A stretch of 64,000 bases of DNA from Terriglobia bacterium. GTDB lineage: Bacteria; Acidobacteriota; Thermoanaerobaculia; Thermoanaerobaculales; Thermoanaerobaculaceae. Shown piece after piece: positions 9,305 through 17,951 of this stretch (positions are counted from its first letter, which is position 1; every line of letters starts with the position of its first letter). The notes under the pieces are model-generated. The model was given only the letters and a program-made list of their open reading frames with translations, searched no databases and was not told where the DNA came from. The DNA is taken from assembly GCA_020073245.1 (NCBI GenBank), contig JAIQFQ010000008.1, positions 1 to 64,000 on the forward strand, in the 5' to 3' direction. The position numbers and the translations under genes were made by a program.

Positions 9305-10213
9305 TCATGGGTGCCTTACCTGAGCCTCTGAGAGCACATCCCGCACAGTCTTCCAACGCATGCCGGGATAGCGATCGTTGTCGAGCGTCTTCAGCTTTGC
9401 CCGGCCGTCGAACATGTTACGCATGTACTGCATGCCCTGCCATGCCGGGTAGAGTTCCTTCTCTCCGGGAGCAACCGTGCGCGCGACCTTGATGAGCGTG
9501 CCGAGCATTGCCAGGCCTCCGGCGCGGAACAGGCGGAACTTCGTTCCGGTCACCCCACTCACGACCGCTGCCAACTCCCGGGCGCTGAGTTGATCACCGG
9601 CGATTCGTAGAATGCGAGGGGTGGACGGATCAAGAGCCGCGCTCGCCGTGAATGCGGCCGTGTCGTCCATTGTCGTGAAGTCCATGCGCTGGTCCGCATC
9701 CCCCCAATAGAGAACTCGCTTCAGTTTGAAGAGGATGAGCGGCATCGGACCGGTCAGCAAATCGGCAAACGCGCCGTTGAAGATCGAGGTCGCTGAAATC
9801 GAAGTCTTATCCAGGTGCTTGTGGAAGTCTCGGCGCAGATCGAGATTGCGGTTGTCTCCGGGTGGAAAGCTGGTGAAATCGATCGAGTAGTCGGACGGAA
9901 TGAAACATGACACGCCAGCCTCGATCGCGGCGTCGACGAGGACCGCTTGCGCACCCACGATCACGTCCTGCAACCCCTGCAGCGCTGACACCACGCATGA
10001 CGCTCCCGAGCATGCCCGTGTCACTTCGGGAGCGTTCCCCAAGTCGACGGAGGCAATCACTCCGCCGAGCTCCTGCAGTCGCTCAATCCTGTCTGGCGCA
10101 GTGCCGTGGCGAACGAGCGCTCTTACGCTGGTTCCCCGTTCGAGCAACGCTCTCGCGATGCGTCCGCCGAGATTGCCCGTAGCTCCCGCCACAACGATGG
10201 TCGGGTCATTCAT
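9305..10213 (-). CDS. NmrA-like NAD(P)-binding protein
   Basis: A 302-residue protein of the NmrA/isoflavone-reductase-like atypical short-chain dehydrogenase group. A Rossmann nucleotide-binding motif (GATGNLGGRIARALL) lies at about residues 10-24, and the downstream pattern of these proteins follows: an FIPSDYSIDF segment, then FNGAFADLL. I chose the ATG at 10213 because the Rossmann fold starts right after it; the upstream extension is low-complexity. Family members are NAD(P)H-dependent reductases or NADP-sensing regulators; the substrate cannot be read from sequence. It stands alone, downstream of the kinase relic and on the opposite strand. Confidence 0.8.
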   Translation of the reverse strand: MNDPTIVVAGATGNLGGRIARALLERGTSVRALVRHGTAPDRIERLQELGGVIASVDLGNAPEVTRACSGASCVVSALQGLQDVIVGAQAVLVDAAIEAGVSCFIPSDYSIDFTSFPPGDNRNLDLRRDFHKHLDKTSISATSIFNGAFADLLTGPMPLILFKLKRVLYWGDADQRMDFTTMDDTAAFTASAALDPSTPRILRIAGDQLSARELAAVVSGVTGTKFRLFRAGGLAMLGTLIKVARTVAPGEKELYPAWQGMQYMRNMFDGRAKLKTLDNDRYPGMRWKTVRDVLSEAQVRHP

Positions 10214-10547
10214 GATCTCGACGTTAGAGAAAGGGCGGTTTCGATGCAAGCGGGGCACAGATCCGAGTGTGAGCGCCTCTGCGAGCGTCGCGATGGACGT
10301 CAGGATCCTCGGGCAGGCCCGCGCCCGCGGCGAGCTGCCTTCGTACCTCAACGAACCGCCCGACGAGCTGGGGAGGCTGCTGAACGCGAACGCAGGCACG
10401 AGCTGATTACGAGGGCGCGCCAGTGGAGTCGAGGCCCGGCATTCGCCTCGCCCCTAGGAGATCGTCACCCTCGATGGCGCGGACGGTCGGGGCGCCGCGT
10501 GTGGGCCGCATCCGGTCCTCCGGATCAAGGGCGCCCGACCCTTGGCA
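10214..10547. other. Intergenic stretch, possible gene fragment
   Basis: These 334 bases separate two minus-strand genes. A short plus-strand open frame (10292-10406, 38 codons from an ATG) has protein-like composition (LPSYLNEPPDELGRLL). I could not assign it and it has no clear ribosome-binding site, so it may be a decayed gene end or chance. No hairpin terminator was obvious. Confidence 0.3.
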
Positions 10548-12920
10548 TCACGGTTGGCTTGCTTCGCCGAGCAGGGACTCGAGCGCCTGGCGGATCTCGG
10601 GCTGGTTCGGGTCGAGCTGGAGCGAGCGTTTCAGCTCGGACCTCGCCGTCCCGCGATCCCCGGCGCAGGCTGCGGCGATGCCGCAAAACGCGTGCACCCT
10701 CGCGTCGGCCGGGAACCGGGCGGACGCGCCCCGCCCGAACTCGAGCGCTTCCGGACACCGCCCGAGCTTCACCAGGAGGGCGAGACGATGGACCGCGAGC
10801 CGCGCCTCGGAGGGGAAGCGGCGGCAGCCCTCGGCGAGCAAAGTAGCGGCGCGTTCCGGGAGGCCGTTCGACTCGTACTCACGTGCGGCGCCGTCAGCAG
10901 CACCGATCGAGTCGCGCAGCTTGAGGTCGACGGCGCGCCAGAGCTCGGCGTCGGCCTCGTCGTAGCGGCCGGTCTCGAAGAAGAGCCGGCGCAGGTTGTA
11001 GTGGGGCGAGGCGTACGCCGGGTTGCTCTCGACCGCGCTCCGGAACGCCTTCTCGGCCTCGGCGTAGCGCTTGGCCTCGAGATGGACGAGGCCGAGGTTG
11101 TTGAGCTGCCCTTCCGTGGCCTCGCTGGCGGGGCCGCTGCCTTCACCGCTTTCCATATAGCCGAGGGACCTGAGCTGCTTGAGGTACTCCGGCGACGGCT
11201 TCAAGGCCTCGACGACGGGGCGGTAGCTCGCGGGCGGGACGAGCGCCGTCCAATCCACTGCGGCGGTGGTGCTGACCGGTGAGCCGGGGAGTGGCCTGCC
11301 CCGCCAGGCCGTGCCGGGCGGCAAGCTGAGGAGGGCTGCGATGGTCGGCGCCACGTCGTAGACCGAAGGCGACTCGCTCACCCGGCCGAGCGGCGCGATG
11401 TCCTTCCCTGCGAGGACGAAAACGCCGTTGGGACGGTGCCACAGAGCAGCGGTGGCCGCAGCGGTGCCGGAGAACTGGCGGGGCCTGTCACTGCCCCACT
11501 TGAAGCCGTGGTCCGAGACCACCAAGACGGCGCACTCGGTCTCGGGGCAGACGGCGAGCAGGCGCCCGAGCCAGCGGTCCACGATCGAGAAGTAGCGCTC
11601 GACCGCGATCGCGGCGACGTGCGAGAACGCTGGGTCGGCACCGGGCAGGGGCGGCGGCAGGTACGGCGAAAGCAGGTGTCCGATCTCGTCCGTGCCGATC
11701 GCGTAGACCATCGTGAGGTCGGCCGGCGAACGCGCAAGCTGGGCGGCCAGAAGGGTGGCCGCGAAGTAGGTCCTGGTGCCGACCATGATGCGGCGGAACC
11801 CGTCGATCGGATCCTCCATCCCGCGATGCGCGGCCGCGGCCTTGTGGAAGGCCTCGGACGAAACCGGGAGCAGTGAGCGCACGACCGACTCGTCGGTCTC
11901 GTGCTCGGCGCGGTCGGCCAACTGGCGGAAGTCCGGCTCGCGGTCGGGCGGGAAGACGATCGTGCCCGGCGGTCCCTCGCCGGCGGCGTCGGAGAGCAGG
12001 AAGAACAGCCTGTCGGAGACGAGCACGCCGTTGACCGACTCGGCCGGCCAGCTCGCCCACCACCCCGAGACGCTGACCGAGAGGCCGGCTGCGGACGCCA
12101 TGTTCCAGAGCGCTGGAACCTTGCGCTGCCGGCCGGTGACGGGCACCTTGGCGCCGCTCCCTGGGTCCACCTCGACGAAGTCCAGGACGCCGTGTTCGTC
12201 GGGGGTGACGCCGGTGGCCATCGTGGTCCAGATCAGCGGCGAGAGCATCGGCGTGATCGAGGCGAGCTGGCCCCAGCTCCCGTTCGCCATCAGGCGCGCG
12301 AGGTTGGGCATGGCGCCCTTGCGGGCCAGGGGCTCGAGGACCTCCCAGTCGGCGCCGTCCCACCCGACGACAAGGACACGGCGCTGGGGCCGTCCGATCA
12401 ACTCCCGCATGGCGGAGATCCGAGCCGCCGCGAGTTCTGCGGGGTCGGGCACCAGCTCGACCGCGACCGCGTCGTCCTTCAGTCGCAGGAGGGAAGCAAT
12501 CGCGACTGCGATCGAGCGCTCCGGGGACGGGGGGCAGTTCGAGAGGGTCAGGCCGATCAAGCAGGGCATCCGTGTGGCGGCGATCAGCGTGCGCGCCGAG
12601 CCGCTCACGGCCGCTGCGAGCCCAAGATCCGGGCTCGCAGCGGGCAGGATGGCGTGCCGCCCCGCCGGGAACCCGGCCCTGATCCGCGCCGTGACCCGGA
12701 CACCCTCCTTCGACACCAGCTGGATTTCGGCGGCCACCGTGGCGCCGCGAGCCGGCCGCCAGCGCCAGGTCGGGAGAAAAGCGGCGCCTGGGCCCGCGAC
12801 CACGAGCTCACCGGTGGCCGGGTTCCAGGCTGCCTCGCCGGGAGGAACCCGGCGCACGCCCCAGAGGACCGCAGCCGCCGCGACCGCGGCGATCACGAGC
12901 GCCAGGATTGCCCTTCGCAT
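10548..12920 (-). CDS. Type I phosphodiesterase/alkaline phosphatase-superfamily protein with C-terminal TPRs
   Basis: A 790-residue protein. An N-terminal membrane anchor or signal (residues 3-22) is followed by a beta-rich region and then an alkaline-phosphatase-superfamily domain from about residue 200. Metal-site signatures are present: VVGWDGADW, a SPLIWTTMATG segment around the expected nucleophile, GTDEIGH and VVSDHGFKWG. From about residue 600 there are TPR-like repeats (LNNLGLVHLEAKRYAEAEKA and following). The anchor suggests the catalytic domain faces the periplasm. Family members cleave phosphodiesters, sulfates or nucleotide pyrophosphates; the substrate is unknown. I chose the ATG at 12920 because the signal starts there. 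It has no clear Shine-Dalgarno, but a TATCCT hexamer lies six bases upstream. Confidence 0.8.
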   Translation of the reverse strand: MRRAILALVIAAVAAAAVLWGVRRVPPGEAAWNPATGELVVAGPGAAFLPTWRWRPARGATVAAEIQLVSKEGVRVTARIRAGFPAGRHAILPAASPDLGLAAAVSGSARTLIAATRMPCLIGLTLSNCPPSPERSIAVAIASLLRLKDDAVAVELVPDPAELAAARISAMRELIGRPQRRVLVVGWDGADWEVLEPLARKGAMPNLARLMANGSWGQLASITPMLSPLIWTTMATGVTPDEHGVLDFVEVDPGSGAKVPVTGRQRKVPALWNMASAAGLSVSVSGWWASWPAESVNGVLVSDRLFFLLSDAAGEGPPGTIVFPPDREPDFRQLADRAEHETDESVVRSLLPVSSEAFHKAAAAHRGMEDPIDGFRRIMVGTRTYFAATLLAAQLARSPADLTMVYAIGTDEIGHLLSPYLPPPLPGADPAFSHVAAIAVERYFSIVDRWLGRLLAVCPETECAVLVVSDHGFKWGSDRPRQFSGTAAATAALWHRPNGVFVLAGKDIAPLGRVSESPSVYDVAPTIAALLSLPPGTAWRGRPLPGSPVSTTAAVDWTALVPPASYRPVVEALKPSPEYLKQLRSLGYMESGEGSGPASEATEGQLNNLGLVHLEAKRYAEAEKAFRSAVESNPAYASPHYNLRRLFFETGRYDEADAELWRAVDLKLRDSIGAADGAAREYESNGLPERAATLLAEGCRRFPSEARLAVHRLALLVKLGRCPEALEFGRGASARFPADARVHAFCGIAAACAGDRGTARSELKRSLQLDPNQPEIRQALESLLGEASQP

Positions 12921-13056
12921 TGGGGGAGGATAGCAATTTCTCCCTTGGTCCCGTTGCCTCACAAGGCAGAGAGCGTCCCGCCAATGGGAAGGGAGGCTCG
13001 ACTCGGTGCGTGCGGCGAGCTTCCTCCGGTGGGGTGGCGTCAACATAGGAAATCGG

Positions 13057-13088
13057 TTGACACCCTGGGTTGTGGAACGTGCTACATT
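13057..13088 (+). promoter_or_regulatory. Candidate sigma-70 promoter of the TonB receptor gene
   Basis: A perfect TTGACA lies at 13057-13062. A -10-like element follows: GCTACA (18-base spacer) or TACATT (20-base spacer). It is 49 bases upstream of the receptor ATG and the adjacent phosphodiesterase gene runs the other way, so it fits as the receptor promoter. Confidence 0.45.
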
Positions 13089-13136
13089 TGTGGCCATCAA
13101 TTTCCGTGCGAGGTTGTGTGACGACAAGGGGGGAAA

Positions 13137-15959
13137 ATGGAACGTCAAAGCGTTCTCCGCGTATCTGCAGCCATTCTTGCCGCTTGTGTGCTTGCCGGCG
13201 GGGCTGCGGGCCAGACCACAGGACGGATCGGCGGTGCGGTCACCGATGAGTCCAAGGGCGCACTCCCGGGCGTCACGGTCGAGGCAAAGAGCCTAGCCTT
13301 GCAAGGGACTCGAGTCACAACGACGGACGCCGGAGGCCTGTACCGTCTCACGCTGCTCCCGCCGGGGCAGTACACCATTACTTTCACGTTGAGAGGCTTC
13401 GCCACCGAGACGGCCGAGGGCGTGCCGGTAGGCCTCGGCAAGGACACGGCCATGGACGTGGTGATGCGGCCGGCCGTCAAGGAATCCCTCGTTGTGTCGG
13501 GCGAGGTGCCCGTCGTGGACGTCTCCTCCACCACCATCGGGACCAACCTCACCATGCGAGCCATCCAGACGCTACCGACCGGGCGGAACTACACGGCAAT
13601 CGTCGCGGTCGCGCCGGGGACCTCCACGGACGCCAGCAACAACAACCTCGACCAGACCACGATCACGGTTTACGGCTCCTCCGGGGCGGAGAACGCCTAC
13701 TTCATCGATGGCGTCAACACGACCGGCATGGAGTACGGTTTCCAGGGCAAGCAGCTCAACTACGAGTTCATCCAGGAGCTCGACGTCAAGACGGGTGGCT
13801 ACCAGGCGGAGTACGGCCGCGCCACCGGCGGCATCATCAACGTGATCACCAAGTCCGGGGGGAACGAGTTCCACGGCGACGTCTTCGCCTACTACGACAA
13901 CGACTCATTGCAGTCCAAGGCCGAGTCGGTCGTGTCAAGCGGCGGCACGGTGGAAGGCTTCACCAAGAAGGACTATGGCTTGGACCTCGGCGGGTACATC
14001 GTCAAGGACAAGCTGTGGTTTTTCGGAGCCTACGACCAGGTCAAGAACACGGCAGTTATCTGTCAGGAGTTCCAGCAATTTGGGCCGTGCATCAAGTCGA
14101 CCGGGTCTGAGAGCAAGCTGGACCTCGGCTCCGCGAAGCTGACCTGGCTTCTCGCGCCGAACCAGTCGCTGGTCGCCACGTTCTTCCAGGACCCGCGCAC
14201 CGACACCGGCGCCATCAGCGACGCCGACCACACCCTCAACGGCGATCCGCTCACCTACGACGGCCAGAGGGAGTTCGGCGGCCGCGACTACGCGCTTAGC
14301 TACGAGGGGATCTTCGGTGCGAACTGGGCCGCCTCCGCCCAGGTCGCCCGCCACGAGGAGAAGCGCAACATCGGGCCCGCGACGGCCGCTGGCGACGTCA
14401 TCCAGTACCAGGACGCGGCCAACAACTACTACCAGACTGGCGGGTTCGGCCGGATCGAGGGGAAGCAGTTTAAGCGGGACTTCTACGGCGGGTCCCTGAG
14501 CCGCTTTTTCGGCGGCCACGAGATCAAGTTCGGCGCGGAATACGAGAAGGAGGAGGCTGACGTTACCAAGCGCTACTCCGGTGGGCAGCAGGTGACCCAA
14601 TACAGCAACCTGGTCGACCCCAGCAAGCCGATCTACAGCCACTACTACTGGACCACGCCCAACGCCACTCTGGACAACGCCCCGATCTCGGCCCTGGTCG
14701 CCGTACCCAAGCACCGCAACACCACGCTCTACCTGCAGGACAGGTGGACGGTCTCCTCAGCGCTCACCCTCAACCTGGGGGTTCGGTGGGACCGACAGGA
14801 GATCATCGACTCCTCGGGGGTGAAACAGATCGACCTCAAGAAGGACTACGCACCGCGCCTCGGCTTCGTTTGGGATCCTTCCGGGACCCACCGCTCGAAG
14901 GTGTACGGCTCCTACGGCCGCTTCTACGAGCAGCTCCCAATGGACCTGGTGATCCGGTCGTACTCGTACGAGCGCCAGCCGACGATCATCAACTACAGCC
15001 CGACCGACAATCACCCCGACCCCGCCGCCGAGGCCGACTACGGCACCGCCTCCCACATCCTGGGCGGTTTCACAGAGCCCGCCGACCCCAACCTGCGCAG
15101 CCAGTTCGTCGAGGAGTACATCCTGGGCGCGGAGAAAGAGGTGGTCACCGACATCGCCGTGGGGGTCAAGGGGATCTACCGCAGCTACGGCCGGGTCATC
15201 GAGGACTTCCTCTGCATCGACGACGGGACGTACTGCATCGGCAACCCCGGCCAGGGGATCATGAAGCGGATCTATAACCTCGCGTACGCGGAGACGTTCC
15301 CTGCGCCTCGGCCGGTGCGCATCTTCCGCGGCCTCCAGCTCGACGTGACAAAACGCTTCTCCAACAACTGGCAGGCGACGGCCTCGTACCTCTACTCGAA
15401 GCTCGAGGGGAACTTCGACGGGGAGTTTGCGCCGTACACAAACGTCGGCGCCGACCCCAACATCTCCGCCGCGTACGACTACTACGACTTCTTCACCAAC
15501 GGCAGGGATCTCTCGAAGATCACCAACCGCGGGTACCTCTCCAACGACCGCCGCAGCCAATTCAAGGTTTCCGGCATCTACATGACGCCTTTCAAGCTCT
15601 CGCTCGGAGTCTCCGCATACTGGCGGACCGGCACGCCGCTCTCCCGTTTAGGCTACTCCGATGCGTACAACCGCTGGGAGTTCTTCCTCACCCAGCGTGG
15701 CAGCGAGGGACGGACCCCCGCAACCTACGAGGCCGACGTGCACTTCGGCTACCCGATCGAGGTCAAGCCCGTGACGATCAACCTGCTGCTCGACGTGTTC
15801 AACGTGCTCAACGCCCAGCGCCCGATCCTCCTCGACCAGCGATGGGGGTTCCAGGAGTCCGACAACACCTCGCCGACGCCGGTCAACCCTTACTACGGCA
15901 AGCCGGTCCTGAGAACCCCGCCGACGTCGGTCCGGCTGGGTGTCCGGCTAACGCTCTGA
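13137..15959 (+). CDS. TonB-dependent receptor, Oar-like with carboxypeptidase-regulatory domain
   Basis: A 940-residue outer-membrane protein. A signal peptide (1-25) is followed by a carboxypeptidase-regulatory-like domain (about 28-112, with GALPGVTVEA and GGLYRLTLLPPGQYTI). A plug domain (about 120-240) carries YFIDGVNTTGMEYGF and TGGYQAEYGRATGGIINVIT. A beta-barrel then runs to the C-terminus, which ends in RLGVRLTL. This order is the Oar-like arrangement common in Acidobacteriota and Bacteroidota, used for large or carbohydrate-linked ligands. The ATG at 13137 follows an AGGGGGGA site. No SusD-like partner or TonB/ExbB/ExbD genes are nearby, so the ligand is unknown. Confidence 0.93.
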   Translation: MERQSVLRVSAAILAACVLAGGAAGQTTGRIGGAVTDESKGALPGVTVEAKSLALQGTRVTTTDAGGLYRLTLLPPGQYTITFTLRGFATETAEGVPVGLGKDTAMDVVMRPAVKESLVVSGEVPVVDVSSTTIGTNLTMRAIQTLPTGRNYTAIVAVAPGTSTDASNNNLDQTTITVYGSSGAENAYFIDGVNTTGMEYGFQGKQLNYEFIQELDVKTGGYQAEYGRATGGIINVITKSGGNEFHGDVFAYYDNDSLQSKAESVVSSGGTVEGFTKKDYGLDLGGYIVKDKLWFFGAYDQVKNTAVICQEFQQFGPCIKSTGSESKLDLGSAKLTWLLAPNQSLVATFFQDPRTDTGAISDADHTLNGDPLTYDGQREFGGRDYALSYEGIFGANWAASAQVARHEEKRNIGPATAAGDVIQYQDAANNYYQTGGFGRIEGKQFKRDFYGGSLSRFFGGHEIKFGAEYEKEEADVTKRYSGGQQVTQYSNLVDPSKPIYSHYYWTTPNATLDNAPISALVAVPKHRNTTLYLQDRWTVSSALTLNLGVRWDRQEIIDSSGVKQIDLKKDYAPRLGFVWDPSGTHRSKVYGSYGRFYEQLPMDLVIRSYSYERQPTIINYSPTDNHPDPAAEADYGTASHILGGFTEPADPNLRSQFVEEYILGAEKEVVTDIAVGVKGIYRSYGRVIEDFLCIDDGTYCIGNPGQGIMKRIYNLAYAETFPAPRPVRIFRGLQLDVTKRFSNNWQATASYLYSKLEGNFDGEFAPYTNVGADPNISAAYDYYDFFTNGRDLSKITNRGYLSNDRRSQFKVSGIYMTPFKLSLGVSAYWRTGTPLSRLGYSDAYNRWEFFLTQRGSEGRTPATYEADVHFGYPIEVKPVTINLLLDVFNVLNAQRPILLDQRWGFQESDNTSPTPVNPYYGKPVLRTPPTSVRLGVRLTL

Positions 15960-16007
15960 GCCACGAGGTCGCCTGACCGAGCTTTTCGCCCGGCCATCAG
16001 AGTGGCC

Positions 16008-16044
16008 CGAGGGGGCCCGCCCGACGTCCCGAGCGGGCCCCTCG
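16008..16044 (+). terminator. Terminator-like hairpin after the TonB receptor gene
   Basis: CGAGGGGGCCCGC at 16008-16020 pairs with GCGGGCCCCTCG at 16033-16044, with one bulged base and a 12-base loop. It starts 48 bases after the receptor stop. There is no U-tract, so intrinsic termination is possible but unproven. Confidence 0.55.
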
Positions 16045-16410
16045 TGTCCCCGCCCTCCCCGACCGGTCGTCAGAGCGCGTACGTCTCGCTGTCCCTGGAT
16101 TTCGTAGGACCATCTCACAGCAGGCGCCGCAAGAACGGCCGGAGGCTTGGGTTCGCGGGGTGTCTTGACTCTTGGATCAGAGTGCCCGCACGAAATCGCA
16201 GCCCACCCTCTCCCGCTGGATTCAAGGGGCGGCTCGGGGGCGGTCCGGCTTCCATGGGGTGGCGATCGTGCCGGTTACGCGTGCCCACGCCGCAGCGCCG
16301 GCAGCACCACCTCCCCTGCGTCTCCGCACCCCGCACGGGTCTGTCGTCGAGGGCCTCGACCCGGAGTCGCTCGTGCGTCTCCGATCCGTCCCCGGGACCG
16401 CGCGGAGAAG

Positions 16411-16448
16411 AACGAAGAGAACCCGACCGTACGGCCGGGCTCTTCGTT
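16411..16448 (-). terminator. Terminator-like hairpin after the SWIB-like gene
   Basis: AACGAAGAG (16411-16419) pairs perfectly with CTCTTCGTT (16440-16448). The loop between them is itself nearly palindromic (CCGACCGTACGGCCGG). It lies 36 bases beyond the SWIB-like stop on the minus strand, followed there by a short pyrimidine-rich run. Confidence 0.55.
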
Positions 16449-16484
16449 CCGGTCTTTGCGAGACCGCGCGGATCGGGCGAGCGC

Positions 16485-16988
16485 CTACCTCAGGTGCTGG
16501 CCGACCAGCTTGGTCATCTCGAACATCGACACCTGACGCCTGCCGCCGAACACGGCGTAGAGCGCGGAGTCGGCGTTGATCATCCGCCGGTTGACCGCGT
16601 CCTGCAGCCTGTTCCTCTTGATGTACTCCCACAGCTTCTTGGTGACCTCGGTGCGCGGCAGCGGAGCCGAGCCGACGATCACGGCGAGCGCGGCGCTCGG
16701 CGTCATCGGCCTCATGAACGCGGGGTTCGGCTTCCGCTTGGTGGCGGGCTTCTTGGCGACCTTCTTCTTCGCCACCTTCTTCACCACCTTCTTCTTCGCG
16801 ACCTTCTTCTTTGCCACCTTCTTCACCACCTTCTTCTTCGCGACCTTCTTCTTTGCCACCTTCTTCACCACCTTCTTCTTCGCCACCTTCTTCACGGGCT
16901 TCTTCGCGGCCTTCTTCACGACCTTCTTCTTTGCCGCCTTCTTCACGACCTTCTTCGCCTTTTTCTTTGCGACCTTCTTAGGTGCCAT
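16485..16988 (-). CDS. SWIB-domain protein with histone-H1-like Lys/Ala repeats
   Basis: A 167-residue, highly basic protein. Residues 1-80 are a Lys/Ala/Val repeat array (KKVAKKKVVKKVAK-type units) like histone H1 tails and bacterial Hc1/AlgP-type proteins. The C-terminal 80 residues are a SWIB/MDM2 domain (LAVIVGSAPLPRTEVTKKLW, then YIKRNRLQD and ALYAVFGG). SWIB domains fused to lysine-rich tails occur in chlamydiae and several other bacteria and are thought to act on chromosome structure. The ATG at 16988 follows an AGGAGAGG site. The gene is divergent from the coiled-coil HTH gene at 17166. The array is encoded by near-identical 42-bp DNA repeats, so its length could vary between strains. 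Confidence 0.88.
   Translation of the reverse strand: MAPKKVAKKKAKKVVKKAAKKKVVKKAAKKPVKKVAKKKVVKKVAKKKVAKKKVVKKVAKKKVAKKKVVKKVAKKKVAKKPATKRKPNPAFMRPMTPSAALAVIVGSAPLPRTEVTKKLWEYIKRNRLQDAVNRRMINADSALYAVFGGRRQVSMFEMTKLVGQHLR
16753..16890. repeat. 42-bp tandem repeats inside the SWIB-like gene
   Basis: Two exact 42-bp units (16777-16818 and 16819-16860) lie within a longer array of TTCTTC/GCCACC blocks; a third unit starting at 16861 diverges after about 26 bases. Each unit encodes 14 residues of the Lys/Val/Ala tail on the minus strand. This is coding repetition, not a CRISPR array. Confidence 0.85.
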
Positions 16989-17165
16989 CTCGATCCTCTC
17001 CTTTCTGTGAGGTTCACTTGCCATCATGCTAGCACTGTGTCAAGCGTTTTTACTCCCGCGGCGGTCGGCGGTCTCGCGGCAGGGCGCGGGACGGGGAGCG
17101 AATGCCGAGGCCGGGACCAATCAGGGAGTAATCTTGAGTCAGGGTGTTCAGTGGAAAGGAATCCA

Positions 17166-17621
17166 ATGCCCAACATCGCCAAGGTCCTGAAAGACGAGGT
17201 CGCCCGGATCACCCGCGGGGAAACACGGAAGGCGCTCGCCTCGGTCCGCAGGCCCGCCGCCGGGCTCCGGCGCACGACCGCGGACCTCAAGCGGCGGGTC
17301 GCGCAGTTGGAAAAGGAGTTGCGCTCGCTCCGCAAGACGATCGAAGGCCTCGCGAAGGCCCACCCGCCGTCCGCGGCCGAGGGGACCGACAAGGCGCGCA
17401 TCACCGCCAAGGGCATGCGCAGCCTCCGGCGGAAGCTCCGACTGAGCGGGCAGGAGTTCGCGAAGCTCCTCGGTGTCTCGCCCCAGGTTGTCTACTGGTG
17501 GGAGAAGTCGAGCGGTCGCCTGAGAGTGAGGCGAACGACCCGAGCAGCCATCCTCGCCACCAGGGGCATCGGTTCGCGCGAGGCCCGGAGGAGGCTCGCG
17601 GAGATCAAGGGCACACCGTAG
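17166..17621 (+). CDS. Small coiled-coil protein with C-terminal XRE-type HTH
   Basis: A 151-residue protein. The N-terminal half (about 20-80) is a basic coiled coil (LKRRVAQLEKELRSLRKTIE). The C-terminal half (about 90-135) is an XRE/Cro helix-turn-helix: LRRKLRLSGQEFAKLLGVSP, then VVYWWEK. The ATG at 17166 follows an AAGGA site. XRE domains are usually N-terminal, so this arrangement is unusual. The divergent SWIB/histone-like gene shares its 177-base upstream region, which suggests joint regulation of two DNA-binding proteins. Function is not established; a transcription factor or nucleoid-associated protein is likely. Confidence 0.8.
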   Translation: MPNIAKVLKDEVARITRGETRKALASVRRPAAGLRRTTADLKRRVAQLEKELRSLRKTIEGLAKAHPPSAAEGTDKARITAKGMRSLRRKLRLSGQEFAKLLGVSPQVVYWWEKSSGRLRVRRTTRAAILATRGIGSREARRRLAEIKGTP

Positions 17622-17951
17622 GCCGGTGAGGCGGCGTTGAGGCGGAGGCGCCGCGCGACGACAGGAACTATCAGGACCTCCGTCCAGCGTCTGGAGGCAG
17701 GCGACCCAGCCGTTGTTCAGCAAGGCGGGGGAGAGGGCGATGGACGGGGGCCACGCGAGGATCACGGTTAGACGGGATCGGGTGTGTTCGGGTTTGCGTC
17801 GGTGGTTGATGGGGGAACCAACGACCCGGCCACGGTTGCGCTGCAGCGGTAACGGGAACGAGCTCCGCACGATCCTCGTTGGCTCGGGCCGGCTGGAGGT
17901 CGATGGGGGCGGTCACGGTTGTCTGCGGCAGGCTGGGGTCGAGGAGACCGC
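17622..17951. other. Gene-free interval
   Basis: These 330 bases separate the convergent ends of the HTH and permease genes. I see no coding frame with a ribosome-binding site and no recognisable RNA gene. Confidence 0.4.

Larger units (their letters stand above)
15960..16484. other. Gene-free interval with two hairpins
   Basis: This 525-base gap separates the convergent ends of the TonB receptor gene and the SWIB-like gene. It holds two terminator-like hairpins (16008-16044 and 16411-16448) and nothing else I can support. A long plus-strand frame from 16002 runs antisense across the SWIB-like gene and is a shadow; its only real part is the HTH gene starting at 17166. Confidence 0.5.

Noticed and set aside
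7478..9331. Open frame of 617 codons antisense to glgC
   Set aside because: GlgC on the other strand is unmistakable. The antisense frame is an effect of high GC and shows no domain.
16753..16890. CRISPR-like repeats
   Set aside because: The repeats are directly adjacent with no unique spacers and lie in frame in a Lys-rich coding sequence.
16002..17621. Long plus-strand open frame of 539 codons
   Set aside because: Most of it is antisense to the SWIB-like gene and includes Leu/His repeats that mirror the Lys repeat array. Only the 3' part from the ATG at 17166 is a real gene.
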